A DNA stretch of 64,000 bases from Gp13-AA77 sp035946735 (GTDB lineage: Bacteria > Acidobacteriota > Terriglobia > UBA7540). The notes below the pieces were generated by a model. That model did no database searches. It was given only the letters and a program-made list of their open reading frames with translations, and was not told the origin of the DNA. Location of the stretch: the NCBI GenBank assembly GCA_035946735.1, contig DASYYZ010000024.1:1-64000 (forward strand). Direction: 5' to 3'. The translations under genes were made by a program, and so were the position numbers. Shown here piece by piece: positions 7,343-17,717 of this stretch (within the stretch, counting starts at the first letter, position 1; every line of letters starts with the position of its first letter).

Positions 7343-10300
7343 ATGCAGTGCCTTCGGTATCGGACCTCGAAGGCGATTTTCGGGGTTCTGAGTCTGCTAT
7401 CAGGGCTTGTATTTTGCGCCAGCGCTCTCCGGGCTGAGCAGCCTTCGCAGCCCCCATCCGGAAACCAGAATCGCAAACCGAATACGCCCAGCTGCAGCAG
7501 CTTGCAAACCTGCATTCAGCACGTCGTCTTCATCGTCAAGGAAAATCGCAGCTTCGACGAAATGTTCGGGACGTTTCCGGGCGCCAATGGGGCCACGAGC
7601 GGACCTATTTCCACAGGCCAGGTGGTCCAGCTCGGCACCACCCCGGACCGTACCCCGCGCGACCTCGGCCATACCTATCCTCTCGCCACCATCGCCGAGG
7701 ACCACGGCAAGATGGACTCCTTCGATTTGATCACCACCGAGGGCACTTGCAGCGCGGACAATGATTTTCTCTGCATGTCGCAGCAGAATCAGAGCACCAT
7801 CCCCAATTATTGGACGATGGCCCAGAGCTTCGCCCTCGCGGACACGATGTTCTCCTCGATCCGCGGCACCAGCTTTCCCAACCACCTTTATACCATCGCC
7901 GCCACGAGCGGCGGAGCCATCGACATCCCCACGACAAACAACGCCAGCTGGGGCTGTGACTCGGCGCCCGGCGCCACCGTGCCCATTTTGGATCTGAGCG
8001 GCAATCTGACCTACCAGTACCCATGCTTCGACTTTCAGACCATCGCCGACCTCCTCGACAGCGCCTCCGGCGGGCCGATTCAGTGGAAGTACTACTCGCA
8101 GGCGGGTTCACCGTTCAACGCCTATGACGCCGTGAGCCACATTCGGTTCTCGAGCTACTGGAATACTAGCCCGTGCACGGCGGGAGCGTCATGCGCGAAC
8201 GCGCTGGACACCGATTTCATCAACGATGCCAATGCCGGCACGCTGCCGGCCGTCAGTTGGGTGATCGCGCCCGGGTCCGAGGACGAGCACCCCACCTGGT
8301 CTACATGTAACGGCGAGAACTGGGCGGTGCAGGAAGTCAATGCCGTGATGAACGGGCCGGACTGGGATTCAACGGTCATCTTCCTGGCCTGGGACGATTT
8401 CGGCGGCTTTTACGATCACGTTCCGCCGCCGGGCCTGGATGAGTACGGACTCGGCCCGCGCGTTCCGCTGATTGTTATTTCTCCTTACGCGAAAGCTGGT
8501 TACATCACCTCACAAGGCAACACGGGACTCGACTACGAATTCTCGTCATTTTTGAAGTTCGTCGAGGCGCGCTACGGTCTGCCGTCGCTCGGCGAGCGCG
8601 ATGCCAATTCCCTCGTCAGCGATATGCTCGATTCCTTCAATTTCACCCAGACGCCTCTGCCGCCATTATCCACGCTGATAGAGCGCACCTGCCCACCGAA
8701 TTCCAGCAATAACCTGAGTTTCGGTAAACCGCAGCAGCTCAAGACGCCAGGACCAGGCCTGACCCTCTACGTCACCAACTACAATCAAAACACCAGTCTG
8801 ACCTTTTTGACGACACCAACGAACGAGGCTTTTGTCTTCAGTGGACCCAACGCCGCCGATTTCTCGATACCGGCGGACGCTACCAATAACACCTGCCTGT
8901 ATAACAACCAGAACCAGACTTACCTGACGAAGTACAACCCGGAGGCCGATTCTCCTTCCTGCACCTTGACGGTGTATTTTGCGCCCTCTCAGACCGGTCC
9001 AGAGAGCGCCACGCTCACCATAAACTACTTCTATCAAGTGGGAAGCAACCTCTCGATTCCGATCACCGTAACCGGCAGCGGAACGAATGTGTTGATCGGG
9101 AGCACGCCGCCATTGCTCAGCTTCGGCACGGTGGTGGTTGGCCAGACAAGCGCCACGCCCCAGGCTACAACCATCACGAATTCAGGCAGCACGCCGCTCA
9201 CCATCAACAGCATGACAATCGGCGGAGCCGCCGCCGGCGACTACAGCTATTCTTCGAACACGTGCGGCACCACGTTTCCCGCGAGTCTGGGTGGTGGCGC
9301 GACCTGCCAGGTCAAGCTCAACTTCACACCATCGGCCACGGGAGTCCGCTACGCCACGATCACGATTAGCGACAGCGACGGCACCGGGTCACAGGTGATC
9401 GGCCTTACGGGACTCGGAACTTCCGTCTCCCTTAACCCGGCCAGCATCAATTTTGGATCGGTAGTCGTCGGGGCGCCTCCGCCCCCGCCGAGTGCGATCA
9501 CGCTCACCAACAAGGGAACTAGTGCGCTCACAATCTCGAGCACGCCCGTGACCGGGTGCTCGGCGGTGACTCCAGGCTCAAACGGCTGTGACAACAACGG
9601 CCTCAATTTCACCGAGACCGCCACCGCCAATTTCGCTCAAACCAACAATTGCGCTGGTTCTCTGGCGGGCGGCGCGAGTTGCACCTTTTCGGTCACCTTC
9701 ACCCCGCAAATCGAGGGCGCGCTTTCTGGCCAGCTCTACGTGTACGACAGCGAGGCCGATAGCCCGCAATTTGTCAATCTGTCCGGTACCGGGACGCTCC
9801 AGGTTGCGAATCCGGTGCCGTTTCTGAGCTTGCTCGCGCCTTCCAGCGCGTCGCAGGGACTCTCCGGCCTGACCCTGACGGTGCAGGGTGCGGGATTTGT
9901 CCCGGGCGCAACGGTTCACTGGTGCGACCCCGTCCCATCGGTCTGCACCTCGACCAGCACAGCCCTTACGACCACGTATGTAAGCGGCACAAAGCTGACG
10001 GCAAGCGTGCCGGCGGCAGACCTCTCGAAGCCGGGCACTGCAATCATCACAGTGTCGAATCCGGCGCCGGGCGGAGGCCGATCGAATTCACTGCTCTTGC
10101 CGGTCACCAACCCGGTTTCGGCTGTCAGTTTCACCAGTTCGACCTTCAGCACCGGCAATAATCCGAAGACCGTGGTAAGCGGGGATTTCAACGGCGACAG
10201 CAAACCCGATCTGGCAGTGGCCAACTACGCCGATAACACTGTCTCCGTTTACCTGAGCAACGGGGATGGCACCTTTGGAAGCGCCATTACGACCACTAAC

Positions 10301-13300
10301 CTCGGCGGTCAAGGGCCGCTGTCCCTGGCCGTGGGCGACTTTAACGGCGACAACAGGCTCGATCTGGCGGTAGCCAACAACATCGACACCGCTTCCTCTC
10401 ACAGTAATATCGCGATTCTGCTCGGTAACGGCGACGGCACCTTCAGCTTGAAAACGAACGTGGCCATGGAATCGGCCGAACCAGTCTGGGTAAGCACCGC
10501 CGATTTCAATCAGGATGGAAAACTCGACCTGGCGGTGGTGAGCGCGGCCCAGAGCACGGTGTCGATGTTCCTCGGCAATGGCGACGGAACCTTCGGCGCG
10601 AAGTCGGTTCTACCGAGCGCCGGGATCGTGGCCTGTCCGTCTGGAGTGACCTGCTTTCTAGCGCCCGTTTCGCTGGTCGTCGGCGACTTTAATAACGATG
10701 GCAAGCTGGACCTGATCCAGGCCAATACCAACCCCGGGGCTCAGAGTCCCCAGGGCTCGCTCGGCGTGCTGCTCGGCAACGGCGACGGCACCTTCTCAGC
10801 GTTGGCCGGCGTTATTCCCGTCACCGGCATCAACCCGGCTGGCATCACTGCGGGAGACTTCAATGGCGATGGCAACCTGGACGTCGCGGTTGCGAACTCG
10901 AATGACGGCACGGTGTCGGTTTTCCTCGGCAACGGGCTTGGGAACTTCTCACAGGGCGTGACTTATCCTGGCGCCGGCGGCACCGATAAACCGGTCGGGC
11001 TTGCCTCCGCGGACGTGAATGCGGACGGCAAACTGGATCTCGTGACCGCGAACTTCGGCTCAAGCACCGCATGGCTGCTGCCCGGTCTTGGCAACGGCAC
11101 ATTCGGGGCGCAGGTTCCGTTCTCCACCGGGACCGCTCCGGTGTCCGTGGCGGTGGGCGACTTCAACCAGGACGGCCTGCTGGACCTGGCGGTGGCCGAT
11201 AGCTCTGCCAACACGGTATCGATCCTTCAGCAGGTGGCGCCACCGGTGGAATTCGCACCGGACTCTCTGACCTTTGCGGACCAGTCTGTTGGGAGTCCAA
11301 GCGCTGTCCAGACTGTGACGCTCTCAAATGACAGTGGGGCAGCGCTCTCCGTCACCAGCATCAGCGTTACGGGAACCAACGCCGGAGATTTCCGCGAGAC
11401 CAACACCTGCGGGTCCAGTGTCCCGAGCGGCGCGACGTGCGCCATCAGCGTGACCTTTACACCCACCGCCTCTGGCGCGCGGATAGCTACGGTGTCCGTG
11501 GCGGATAGCGCCGCGGGCAGTCCGCAGAACTTTGTGGTCAATGGCACGGGCTCGGCGGGGGAGGTGAGCCTGTCACCCTCCAGCCTGACCTTCAGCGGCC
11601 AGGTTCTAAACACCGCAAGCCCTGCGCAAGTTGTAACGCTCACGAACAGCGGCAACGCCACCCTGACGATTTCGAGCATCGCCGCGAGCGGTAACTTCGC
11701 CGAAACCAACACGTGCGGAGGCTCGGTTAAGGCCGGGGCCAATTGCACGATCAGCGTGACCTTCACGCCACTCACGGCAGGCACTCTCACCGGATCGATC
11801 ACGATCGCAGACAATAACAATGGTATTGCCAACAGTACGCAGACCGTCAGCCTCACCGGTACTGGATCGGTACTGGAGGCGAGCGTTTCGCCTGCCAGCC
11901 TGACCTTCACTGGTCAGGCCGTCGGCACCACGAGCGGCGCCCAGGTTGCCACGCTCACGAACAAGGGAACCGTGACGCTCACTATCACGGGCGTTACCAC
12001 TACGGGCGACTTCGCCGAGACCAACACCTGCGGGACTACGGTGGCGGTGGGGGCGAGCTGCACGATCAGCGTCACCTTTGCCCCGACCAAGGGCGGGAGC
12101 CGCAGCGGTACTCTGACGATCACGGACAAGAATGGTTCGGGGTCGGGGAGCGGCACCAGCACGGCCACCGTCACCCTCAGCGGTACCGGCATTGCTCCGG
12201 TCGCGACTCTGACGCCGGCTACTCTGCCGGCCTTTGCCGCCCAGGCGGTGGGAACCACGAGCGCGCCGCAGACGATTACGCTGAGCAACACCGGCAGTGC
12301 CACGCTCATAGTCACGGGCGTTACCGCTGCTGGCGACTTCGCCGAGACCAACACGTGCGGGACTACGGTACCGGTGGGAGCGAGCTGCACGATCAGCGTG
12401 ACGTTCAAGCCGACCGCCGGTGGAACGCGCACGGCCACACTGACCATCACTGATAACAACAACGGAACCGCGGGCAGTACGCAAACGGTGGCCCTCAGCG
12501 GCGCGGGTCTGGCGGCGGTGGCGAGCTTCAATCCGACGAGCGTAACTTTCAGCACTCCCCAAGATGTGGGCACCAGCAGCGCGGCTCAGACCGTGAAACT
12601 CACGAATACAGGCGCCGCCGCCATGACCATTACCGCCATCGGTTTCACGGGGACCAACGCTGGTGACTTCGTCCTTTCGACGGCACCTGCGCCCGCCTGC
12701 ACCACTCTGACGCCGGTTGCCGTAAACGCGTCCTGTAATATCAGCGTTCTCTTCAAGCCCACCACGTACAGCAGCCGGAGCGCCGCCCTGAGCGTGACCG
12801 ACAACGCAACAGGGAGTCCACAAGCGGTGGCGCTTACCGGTACCGGTCTCGGCGGCTCGGCCACCATGGCCCCGGCGAGCCTCAGTTTCGCGAGCCAGCT
12901 TGGGGGAACCATCAGCGCGGGACAGAACGTGACCGTCACGAACGCGGGCAACGCGAATCTGACGTTCACCAAGATTGCAGCCTCGGGCGATTTCGCGGTG
13001 GACGCGAGCGGCACCACCTGCGTTGCCACTACTCCGCTTTCGCCGGGCGTGAACTGCGCGGTGAGCGTCACCTTCAAACCCACCGCAGGCGGGACGCGAA
13101 CGGGAACGCTCACGCTCACCGATAATTCCGTGGGCGGCGGGACCCAGACGGCGGCGCTCACCGGGACCGGGCAGGATTTCGCGCTAACGGCCTCGGCAGG
13201 TTCAGCATCAGTCACAGCTGGAGACAGCGCCACTTACAAGCTCACGCTTACACCACAGGGCGGATTCAACCAGCAGGTTTCGCTGAATTGCACTTTCGCG

Positions 13301-13723
13301 GCGCCTATGCCCGCGTCTTCGTCCTGTGCTGTTTCGCCGTCGACGGTCACCCCCGCCGCGGGCGCGTCCGCCGTCAATCTGACGGTAACCACCACGGCAC
13401 CCTCGCAAGTTCCCATGCGACGTTTGAAGCCTCCCACGGGCGGCGTCAAACCGATAGAGGTGCCAGCGCTTTGGCTTGCCGTGCTGGGCGCGCTCGTGGT
13501 CTTCAGCCTGGCTGGGATCGGGACCCGTAGGCGCCGAGCCTGGGTGCTTCTCGCCCTGACTGCTCTGGTGGTCTGCCTCTGGGCGTCGTGCGGGGGCGGG
13601 GGTAGCAGTGCCGGGGGCGGTCCGACCAGCGGGGGAACGCCCGCTGGAACTTACACTGTGATGGTAACGGGTACGGCAGGCAGCCTGACGCAGTCCGCGG
13701 CATTGACTCTCAAGGTGCAATAA
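7343..13723 (+). CDS. Giant surface protein: phosphoesterase + choice-of-anchor-D + FG-GAP repeats
   Basis: The 2126-residue product has a signal peptide (about 1-31). A phosphoesterase/phospholipase C-acid phosphatase family domain (about 58-440) carries HVVFIVKENRSFDEMF, the likely nucleophile region GTSFPNHLYT and WDDFGGFYDHVPPP. Immunoglobulin-like choice-of-anchor-D repeats follow (about 455-820). Then come FG-GAP/VCBS propeller repeats (about 930-1297) with calcium-loop motifs such as GDFNGDSKPDLAVAN, and further choice-of-anchor-D repeats (about 1300-1945). The C-terminus has two hydrophobic segments around 2041-2082, an internal WASCGGGG motif (C2083) and a short beta domain ending TLKVQ. 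It is probably cell-surface attached and hydrolyses phosphate esters outside the cell. GGGAGAAA precedes the ATG. Size and fusion are unusual; each domain call is firm. Confidence 0.88.
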   Translation: MQCLRYRTSKAIFGVLSLLSGLVFCASALRAEQPSQPPSGNQNRKPNTPSCSSLQTCIQHVVFIVKENRSFDEMFGTFPGANGATSGPISTGQVVQLGTTPDRTPRDLGHTYPLATIAEDHGKMDSFDLITTEGTCSADNDFLCMSQQNQSTIPNYWTMAQSFALADTMFSSIRGTSFPNHLYTIAATSGGAIDIPTTNNASWGCDSAPGATVPILDLSGNLTYQYPCFDFQTIADLLDSASGGPIQWKYYSQAGSPFNAYDAVSHIRFSSYWNTSPCTAGASCANALDTDFINDANAGTLPAVSWVIAPGSEDEHPTWSTCNGENWAVQEVNAVMNGPDWDSTVIFLAWDDFGGFYDHVPPPGLDEYGLGPRVPLIVISPYAKAGYITSQGNTGLDYEFSSFLKFVEARYGLPSLGERDANSLVSDMLDSFNFTQTPLPPLSTLIERTCPPNSSNNLSFGKPQQLKTPGPGLTLYVTNYNQNTSLTFLTTPTNEAFVFSGPNAADFSIPADATNNTCLYNNQNQTYLTKYNPEADSPSCTLTVYFAPSQTGPESATLTINYFYQVGSNLSIPITVTGSGTNVLIGSTPPLLSFGTVVVGQTSATPQATTITNSGSTPLTINSMTIGGAAAGDYSYSSNTCGTTFPASLGGGATCQVKLNFTPSATGVRYATITISDSDGTGSQVIGLTGLGTSVSLNPASINFGSVVVGAPPPPPSAITLTNKGTSALTISSTPVTGCSAVTPGSNGCDNNGLNFTETATANFAQTNNCAGSLAGGASCTFSVTFTPQIEGALSGQLYVYDSEADSPQFVNLSGTGTLQVANPVPFLSLLAPSSASQGLSGLTLTVQGAGFVPGATVHWCDPVPSVCTSTSTALTTTYVSGTKLTASVPAADLSKPGTAIITVSNPAPGGGRSNSLLLPVTNPVSAVSFTSSTFSTGNNPKTVVSGDFNGDSKPDLAVANYADNTVSVYLSNGDGTFGSAITTTNLGGQGPLSLAVGDFNGDNRLDLAVANNIDTASSHSNIAILLGNGDGTFSLKTNVAMESAEPVWVSTADFNQDGKLDLAVVSAAQSTVSMFLGNGDGTFGAKSVLPSAGIVACPSGVTCFLAPVSLVVGDFNNDGKLDLIQANTNPGAQSPQGSLGVLLGNGDGTFSALAGVIPVTGINPAGITAGDFNGDGNLDVAVANSNDGTVSVFLGNGLGNFSQGVTYPGAGGTDKPVGLASADVNADGKLDLVTANFGSSTAWLLPGLGNGTFGAQVPFSTGTAPVSVAVGDFNQDGLLDLAVADSSANTVSILQQVAPPVEFAPDSLTFADQSVGSPSAVQTVTLSNDSGAALSVTSISVTGTNAGDFRETNTCGSSVPSGATCAISVTFTPTASGARIATVSVADSAAGSPQNFVVNGTGSAGEVSLSPSSLTFSGQVLNTASPAQVVTLTNSGNATLTISSIAASGNFAETNTCGGSVKAGANCTISVTFTPLTAGTLTGSITIADNNNGIANSTQTVSLTGTGSVLEASVSPASLTFTGQAVGTTSGAQVATLTNKGTVTLTITGVTTTGDFAETNTCGTTVAVGASCTISVTFAPTKGGSRSGTLTITDKNGSGSGSGTSTATVTLSGTGIAPVATLTPATLPAFAAQAVGTTSAPQTITLSNTGSATLIVTGVTAAGDFAETNTCGTTVPVGASCTISVTFKPTAGGTRTATLTITDNNNGTAGSTQTVALSGAGLAAVASFNPTSVTFSTPQDVGTSSAAQTVKLTNTGAAAMTITAIGFTGTNAGDFVLSTAPAPACTTLTPVAVNASCNISVLFKPTTYSSRSAALSVTDNATGSPQAVALTGTGLGGSATMAPASLSFASQLGGTISAGQNVTVTNAGNANLTFTKIAASGDFAVDASGTTCVATTPLSPGVNCAVSVTFKPTAGGTRTGTLTLTDNSVGGGTQTAALTGTGQDFALTASAGSASVTAGDSATYKLTLTPQGGFNQQVSLNCTFAAPMPASSSCAVSPSTVTPAAGASAVNLTVTTTAPSQVPMRRLKPPTGGVKPIEVPALWLAVLGALVVFSLAGIGTRRRRAWVLLALTALVVCLWASCGGGGSSAGGGPTSGGTPAGTYTVMVTGTAGSLTQSAALTLKVQ

Positions 13724-13922
13724 GGGATCGGGTTCCCTCATCACAATGAGCAGCTTTCTCTCCCCGGAGAGGGAGACCTGTGCGGCTGGCGGGGTTGCTC
13801 AAGCTTGTGTTATGCGGCTTTGCGAAACGATTCAGATTGACTGCAAAGCGTAACTAGTGATATAACATGCACTTAATCTTATACATCGGGATGTCCCGGG
13901 AAGTTCATCTGGAGGACTATTT

Positions 13923-16900
13923 ATGCAAGTGGTAAGCGCCCAGCGGCTTCGCCGTCTGGTTCAAGGGGGGACCCTAGCCCTCTTCATGGCCTTTTCCGTT
14001 ATTTCCTTTACGGCACTTCGTGCGCAGGAAAAAAGCAGCGTTGGTGCGCGAAAGGGTGCTTCCTTAATCGCAGCCGCGGCCGCCCAGGCTGGCGCTTCGT
14101 CACCGGTGCGACTGGCTGATACTTATGCGCGCCTTCCTTTGAGCTTCGAAGCGAATCAGGGCCAGGCGCAGAAACCGGTGCAATTTGTGTCACGGGGCCA
14201 GGGCTATACCCTCGCGCTGAGCGCCGGCGAAGCGGTATTGGCCTTAAAGGGTCGTCAGTTGTCAGTTGTCAGTCGCCAGTCGCAGCCGTCAGGATCAATC
14301 GAAAACCGGGCAGCCGACTCTCTCCTGGCCATGCGACTACTGGGGTCGAGTCCGAAAGCCGCCGTGACGGCTAGTGATCAATTGCCGGGGAGAGCCAACT
14401 ATTTTATCGGCAACGATCCGCGCAACTGGCACGCCAACATCCCGACGTACGCCAAAGTGAAGTATGAGAACGTCTACCCGGGCGTGGATCTCGTCTATTA
14501 CGGCAATCAGGGCCAATTAGAGTACGATTTCGTTGTCGCGCCTGGCGCCGATCCCGGCGTGATTCAGCTCGCGCTTGGCAGCGGACCAGCGCTAAGCAGT
14601 GCGCTCCGTCTCGCGGTCAATGGCGACCTCCTCGTGCAGCTTCCAGGCGGCGAAGTCCGCTTCCAACAGCCGGTCGTCTATCAGCCAGCGGCAACGGACG
14701 GGTACCGGACAACCGCGCGAAAGTTGGTCGTCGGCCATTACCGAGTCGTCAACGATCAGGTCAGGTTCGAGATTCCCTCGTATGATAAGACTCGCCCCCT
14801 GGTCATCGATCCGACGCTGACCTACTCCACCTATCTGGGCGGCACTGGCGCTGACACAGCCGGCGGCATCGCGGTGGATGGAAGCGGCGATGTCTATATC
14901 ACGGGCGCGACCGCTTCGGCAAACTTTCCGGTGTCGAGCGCTCCTCTCCAAAAGGCCAACGACGGTGGACACGATGTTTTTGTTTCCGAGATCAGTTCGG
15001 ACGGCACCACGCTCGTTTTCTCCACCTATATCGGTGGCAGCGGCGACGACTATGGCGCCGCCATCGCACTCGACAGCACGGGCGCAGCTTACGTCACCGG
15101 TAACACGGATTCTGCCAACTTCCCTGTGACCTCGAACGTGAAGCAGACGGCCAATTCCGGGAAGATTGACGCCTTCATCACCAAGCTGAGTCCCGGGGGA
15201 GCGACGCTGGCCTACTCCACTTACCTGGGCGGCAAGCAGAACGATTATGGGACAGCGATTGCGGTCGACTCAAAAGGTGACGTGTACGTTGCGGGCTATA
15301 CGGATTCCATCGACTTTCCCCTTACCAAGAGCAACTTTCAGGGATCGCTTTTGGGCGCCACCAACGCGTTCTTTACTGAGCTCAATGCCACCGGAGGCGC
15401 TCCCGCGCTCTACTCCACGTACTTTGGCGGTGCAGGGACGGACATGGCGAGCGGCATCGCGCTCGATGCTTCGGTCAAGGCTTACATCGTGGGATCCAGC
15501 ACCTCGCTCAATCTGCCTACCGGCGGCACCACCGCCTATCAAAAAGCCAACGCCGGAGCCTCAGACGCTTTTGTGGCCGAGTTCGATTCCACCCAGTCTG
15601 GTGCCTCCTCGCTGCTCTTTGCTACGTATCTCGGCGGCTCCGGAAACGACAATGCAAATGCGATCGCGCTGGACGCCTCAGAAAATATCTACGTGACCGG
15701 CAGCACCGCATCCTCGAACTTCCCGGTGAGCACCGGAGTTCTGCAGGCCGCGCTCAAGGGGAGCTCCGACGTGTTTGTGACCAAGTTTAATCCGGGCGCG
15801 GCTACCCTGTCCTATTCCACCTACCTGGGTGGTACCGGCCCCGATTCAGCCGCGGCCATTGCGATTGACGCAGACGGCAACGCGCTCCTGACCGGAAATA
15901 CGCAGTCCTCGAACTTTCCCACTCAGGGTCCGCTGCAAGCGACCTGTGCCACTACCACCGCCGTGACCTGCAATGACGCCTTTGTGGCCAGTTTGAGCAG
16001 CGATGCGACCGGTCTCAATTACTCCACCTACCTCGGCGGTGGACAGCCGGACTCAGGCGTCGGTATCGCGCTTGATAATGGGACCCCTCAGAACGCATAC
16101 GTCATCGGCTCGACGACTTCCGGCGATTTCCCAACTACGCCGAAACCGTTTCAAGCCACCTGTGGGGCAGCGCCCGTCAGCTCGACATGCGCCGGAAACG
16201 CCTTCGTAGCGAAGATTGAAGCGGCGGCTCCCAACCTTGACGTCGCCCCGGTGGTTTTGCCCTTTGGAGTAGTGCCCACGTCGATTACGAGTTCGCCGCA
16301 GACAACCACCGTAACCAACAACACGGGCGCGGCGGTTACTTTCTCGAGCATTGCGGCCAGCGCCGGCTTTGTGGTGAGTCCAGCGGGCACCACGTGCCTC
16401 ACCAGCGCAGCCCTCGCGAGCGGCGCCAGTTGCGCCGTTGCGGTTACCTTTACGCCCAGCGTCTCGGGCGTCCAGACGGGAACTCTAACCCTTACTGACA
16501 GCGCTCCCAGCGGCTCGCAAGTGGTGGACCTCGCAGGAACCGGAGTAGCTTCGGTGGTGAGCCTGGCTCCCGCCAGCCTGGTGTTTTCCGGCGAGTCGGT
16601 AGGCGCCCAAAGCGCGCCTCAAACGGTCACGCTTACCAACTCGGGTTCCGGTCCTCTGACGATTTCCGCCATCGCGGTCACGGGCGCCGGATTCGCCGAG
16701 ACCAATACTTGCGGATCGAGCGTCGCCGCGGGCTCGACGTGCTCCATCAGCGTCACCTATACGCCCGCAGTCAGCGGCGCCGCCAGCGGCACTTTGACGG
16801 TCTCCGACAATGCGACGGGGAGCCCGCAGACGGTGAGCCTGAGCGGAACCGGAATCAGTCCTGGCGCGAGCTTATCTACTACCACCCTCAACTTCGGCAG

Positions 16901-17717
16901 CCAGGTGGTGAACACCAGGAGTTCGACGCCGCAGAGCGTGACCCTGACCAACACAGGCAGTTCCAATCTGAGCGTCAACAGCGTCACCGTGTCAGGGCCC
17001 AATGCCACCGACTTCACGCTGCTGCAAAAGGCTCCCTGCGGATCCAGTATCGCCGTAGGCTCTTCGTGCGCGATTCAGCTGAATTTCAAACCCATGGTCT
17101 CGGGCTCGCGCTCCGCCACTCTCTCCATTGCGGACAGTGCGCCCGGAAGCCCTCAGACGGTCGCTCTTTCCGGGACGGGGGCCGACTTTTCGGTCACGGC
17201 GACGCCTGCTACCGCTACTGTCAATCCGGGCGGATCCACCTCGTACACGGTGACGGTGGCGCCCATCGGCGGGTTCGCCGGTACCGTGACCCTCACCTGC
17301 ACGGGCCAGCCAACCTATGGCACCTGCACGATCCCTTCGCCGGGCACGGTGACGCTCGACGGTACTTCGAATACGCAGATGAAGTTCACGGTCACCACGC
17401 TGGCTCCGGCTGCGGCGCCACACGGCTTTGGCCGATTCCTGCCGCCGACTTCCAGGATGCCTTGGGTAATCGCCCTCCTGGCGGGGATGCTCTCCCTGCT
17501 GGTACTGGCGCGTGCGCGAGGGCGGCGCGCTTTAATCCTATTCGCGGCTACCTTGCTCATGGCGGCGTTCTGGGCCTCTTGCAGCGGCGGCCCCGCGAGC
17601 GGCAATCAGAATAATCCTGCTAACAACGGCACGCCGCCGGGCACCTACACCATGACCATCACCGGCGCTGCTCAGGGACTCGGTAACAGCACTACTGTGG
17701 CAGTCAAGGTGAACTAG
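13923..17717 (+). CDS. SBBP-repeat beta-propeller surface protein with choice-of-anchor-D domains
   Basis: The 1264-residue product has a signal peptide (about 1-36, cleavage near LRA-QE). An N-terminal domain (about 60-295) of the kind that precedes SBBP repeats contains RLPLSFEANQGQ, NYFIGNDPRNWHANIPTYAK and GVDLVYYGNQGQLEYDF. SBBP beta-propeller repeats (about 298-765) repeat the pattern YSTYLGGxGxDxxxxIAxD. Three choice-of-anchor-D domains follow (about 770-1080), then an Ig-like region and the same C-terminal architecture as the preceding giant: hydrophobic pair, WASC motif (C1220), short beta domain. GGAGG lies eight bases before the ATG. The two genes may encode co-displayed surface structures. 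A GTCAGTT-type microrepeat (14254-14275) lies inside the N-terminal domain. Confidence 0.88.
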   Translation: MQVVSAQRLRRLVQGGTLALFMAFSVISFTALRAQEKSSVGARKGASLIAAAAAQAGASSPVRLADTYARLPLSFEANQGQAQKPVQFVSRGQGYTLALSAGEAVLALKGRQLSVVSRQSQPSGSIENRAADSLLAMRLLGSSPKAAVTASDQLPGRANYFIGNDPRNWHANIPTYAKVKYENVYPGVDLVYYGNQGQLEYDFVVAPGADPGVIQLALGSGPALSSALRLAVNGDLLVQLPGGEVRFQQPVVYQPAATDGYRTTARKLVVGHYRVVNDQVRFEIPSYDKTRPLVIDPTLTYSTYLGGTGADTAGGIAVDGSGDVYITGATASANFPVSSAPLQKANDGGHDVFVSEISSDGTTLVFSTYIGGSGDDYGAAIALDSTGAAYVTGNTDSANFPVTSNVKQTANSGKIDAFITKLSPGGATLAYSTYLGGKQNDYGTAIAVDSKGDVYVAGYTDSIDFPLTKSNFQGSLLGATNAFFTELNATGGAPALYSTYFGGAGTDMASGIALDASVKAYIVGSSTSLNLPTGGTTAYQKANAGASDAFVAEFDSTQSGASSLLFATYLGGSGNDNANAIALDASENIYVTGSTASSNFPVSTGVLQAALKGSSDVFVTKFNPGAATLSYSTYLGGTGPDSAAAIAIDADGNALLTGNTQSSNFPTQGPLQATCATTTAVTCNDAFVASLSSDATGLNYSTYLGGGQPDSGVGIALDNGTPQNAYVIGSTTSGDFPTTPKPFQATCGAAPVSSTCAGNAFVAKIEAAAPNLDVAPVVLPFGVVPTSITSSPQTTTVTNNTGAAVTFSSIAASAGFVVSPAGTTCLTSAALASGASCAVAVTFTPSVSGVQTGTLTLTDSAPSGSQVVDLAGTGVASVVSLAPASLVFSGESVGAQSAPQTVTLTNSGSGPLTISAIAVTGAGFAETNTCGSSVAAGSTCSISVTYTPAVSGAASGTLTVSDNATGSPQTVSLSGTGISPGASLSTTTLNFGSQVVNTRSSTPQSVTLTNTGSSNLSVNSVTVSGPNATDFTLLQKAPCGSSIAVGSSCAIQLNFKPMVSGSRSATLSIADSAPGSPQTVALSGTGADFSVTATPATATVNPGGSTSYTVTVAPIGGFAGTVTLTCTGQPTYGTCTIPSPGTVTLDGTSNTQMKFTVTTLAPAAAPHGFGRFLPPTSRMPWVIALLAGMLSLLVLARARGRRALILFAATLLMAAFWASCSGGPASGNQNNPANNGTPPGTYTMTITGAAQGLGNSTTVAVKVN
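14251..14283 (+). repeat. GTCAGTT-type microrepeat inside a coding region
   Basis: Several tandem copies of a GTCAGTT / GTCGCCA-like unit interrupt the N-terminal domain of the SBBP protein in frame and encode QLSVVSRQSQP, which looks foreign to the domain. A dispersed short repeat that landed in the gene is the simplest explanation. Confidence 0.5.

Noticed and set aside
11606..12823. Long minus-strand open frame (about 405 codons) antisense to the 2126-residue gene
   Set aside because: It arises from repetitive GC-rich codons of the choice-of-anchor-D repeats; composition (Arg/Gly/Ala-rich) and lack of a ribosome site do not support a gene.
9100..13100. Regular repeats in the giant gene considered as CRISPR or tandem DNA array
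   Set aside because: The repeats are protein-domain repeats with diverged codons; there is no constant repeat with unique spacers.
13723..13790. Hairpins after the 2126-residue gene considered as a terminator
   Set aside because: AGGGA..TCCCT and CTCTCC..GGAGAG stems are short and no T-run follows.
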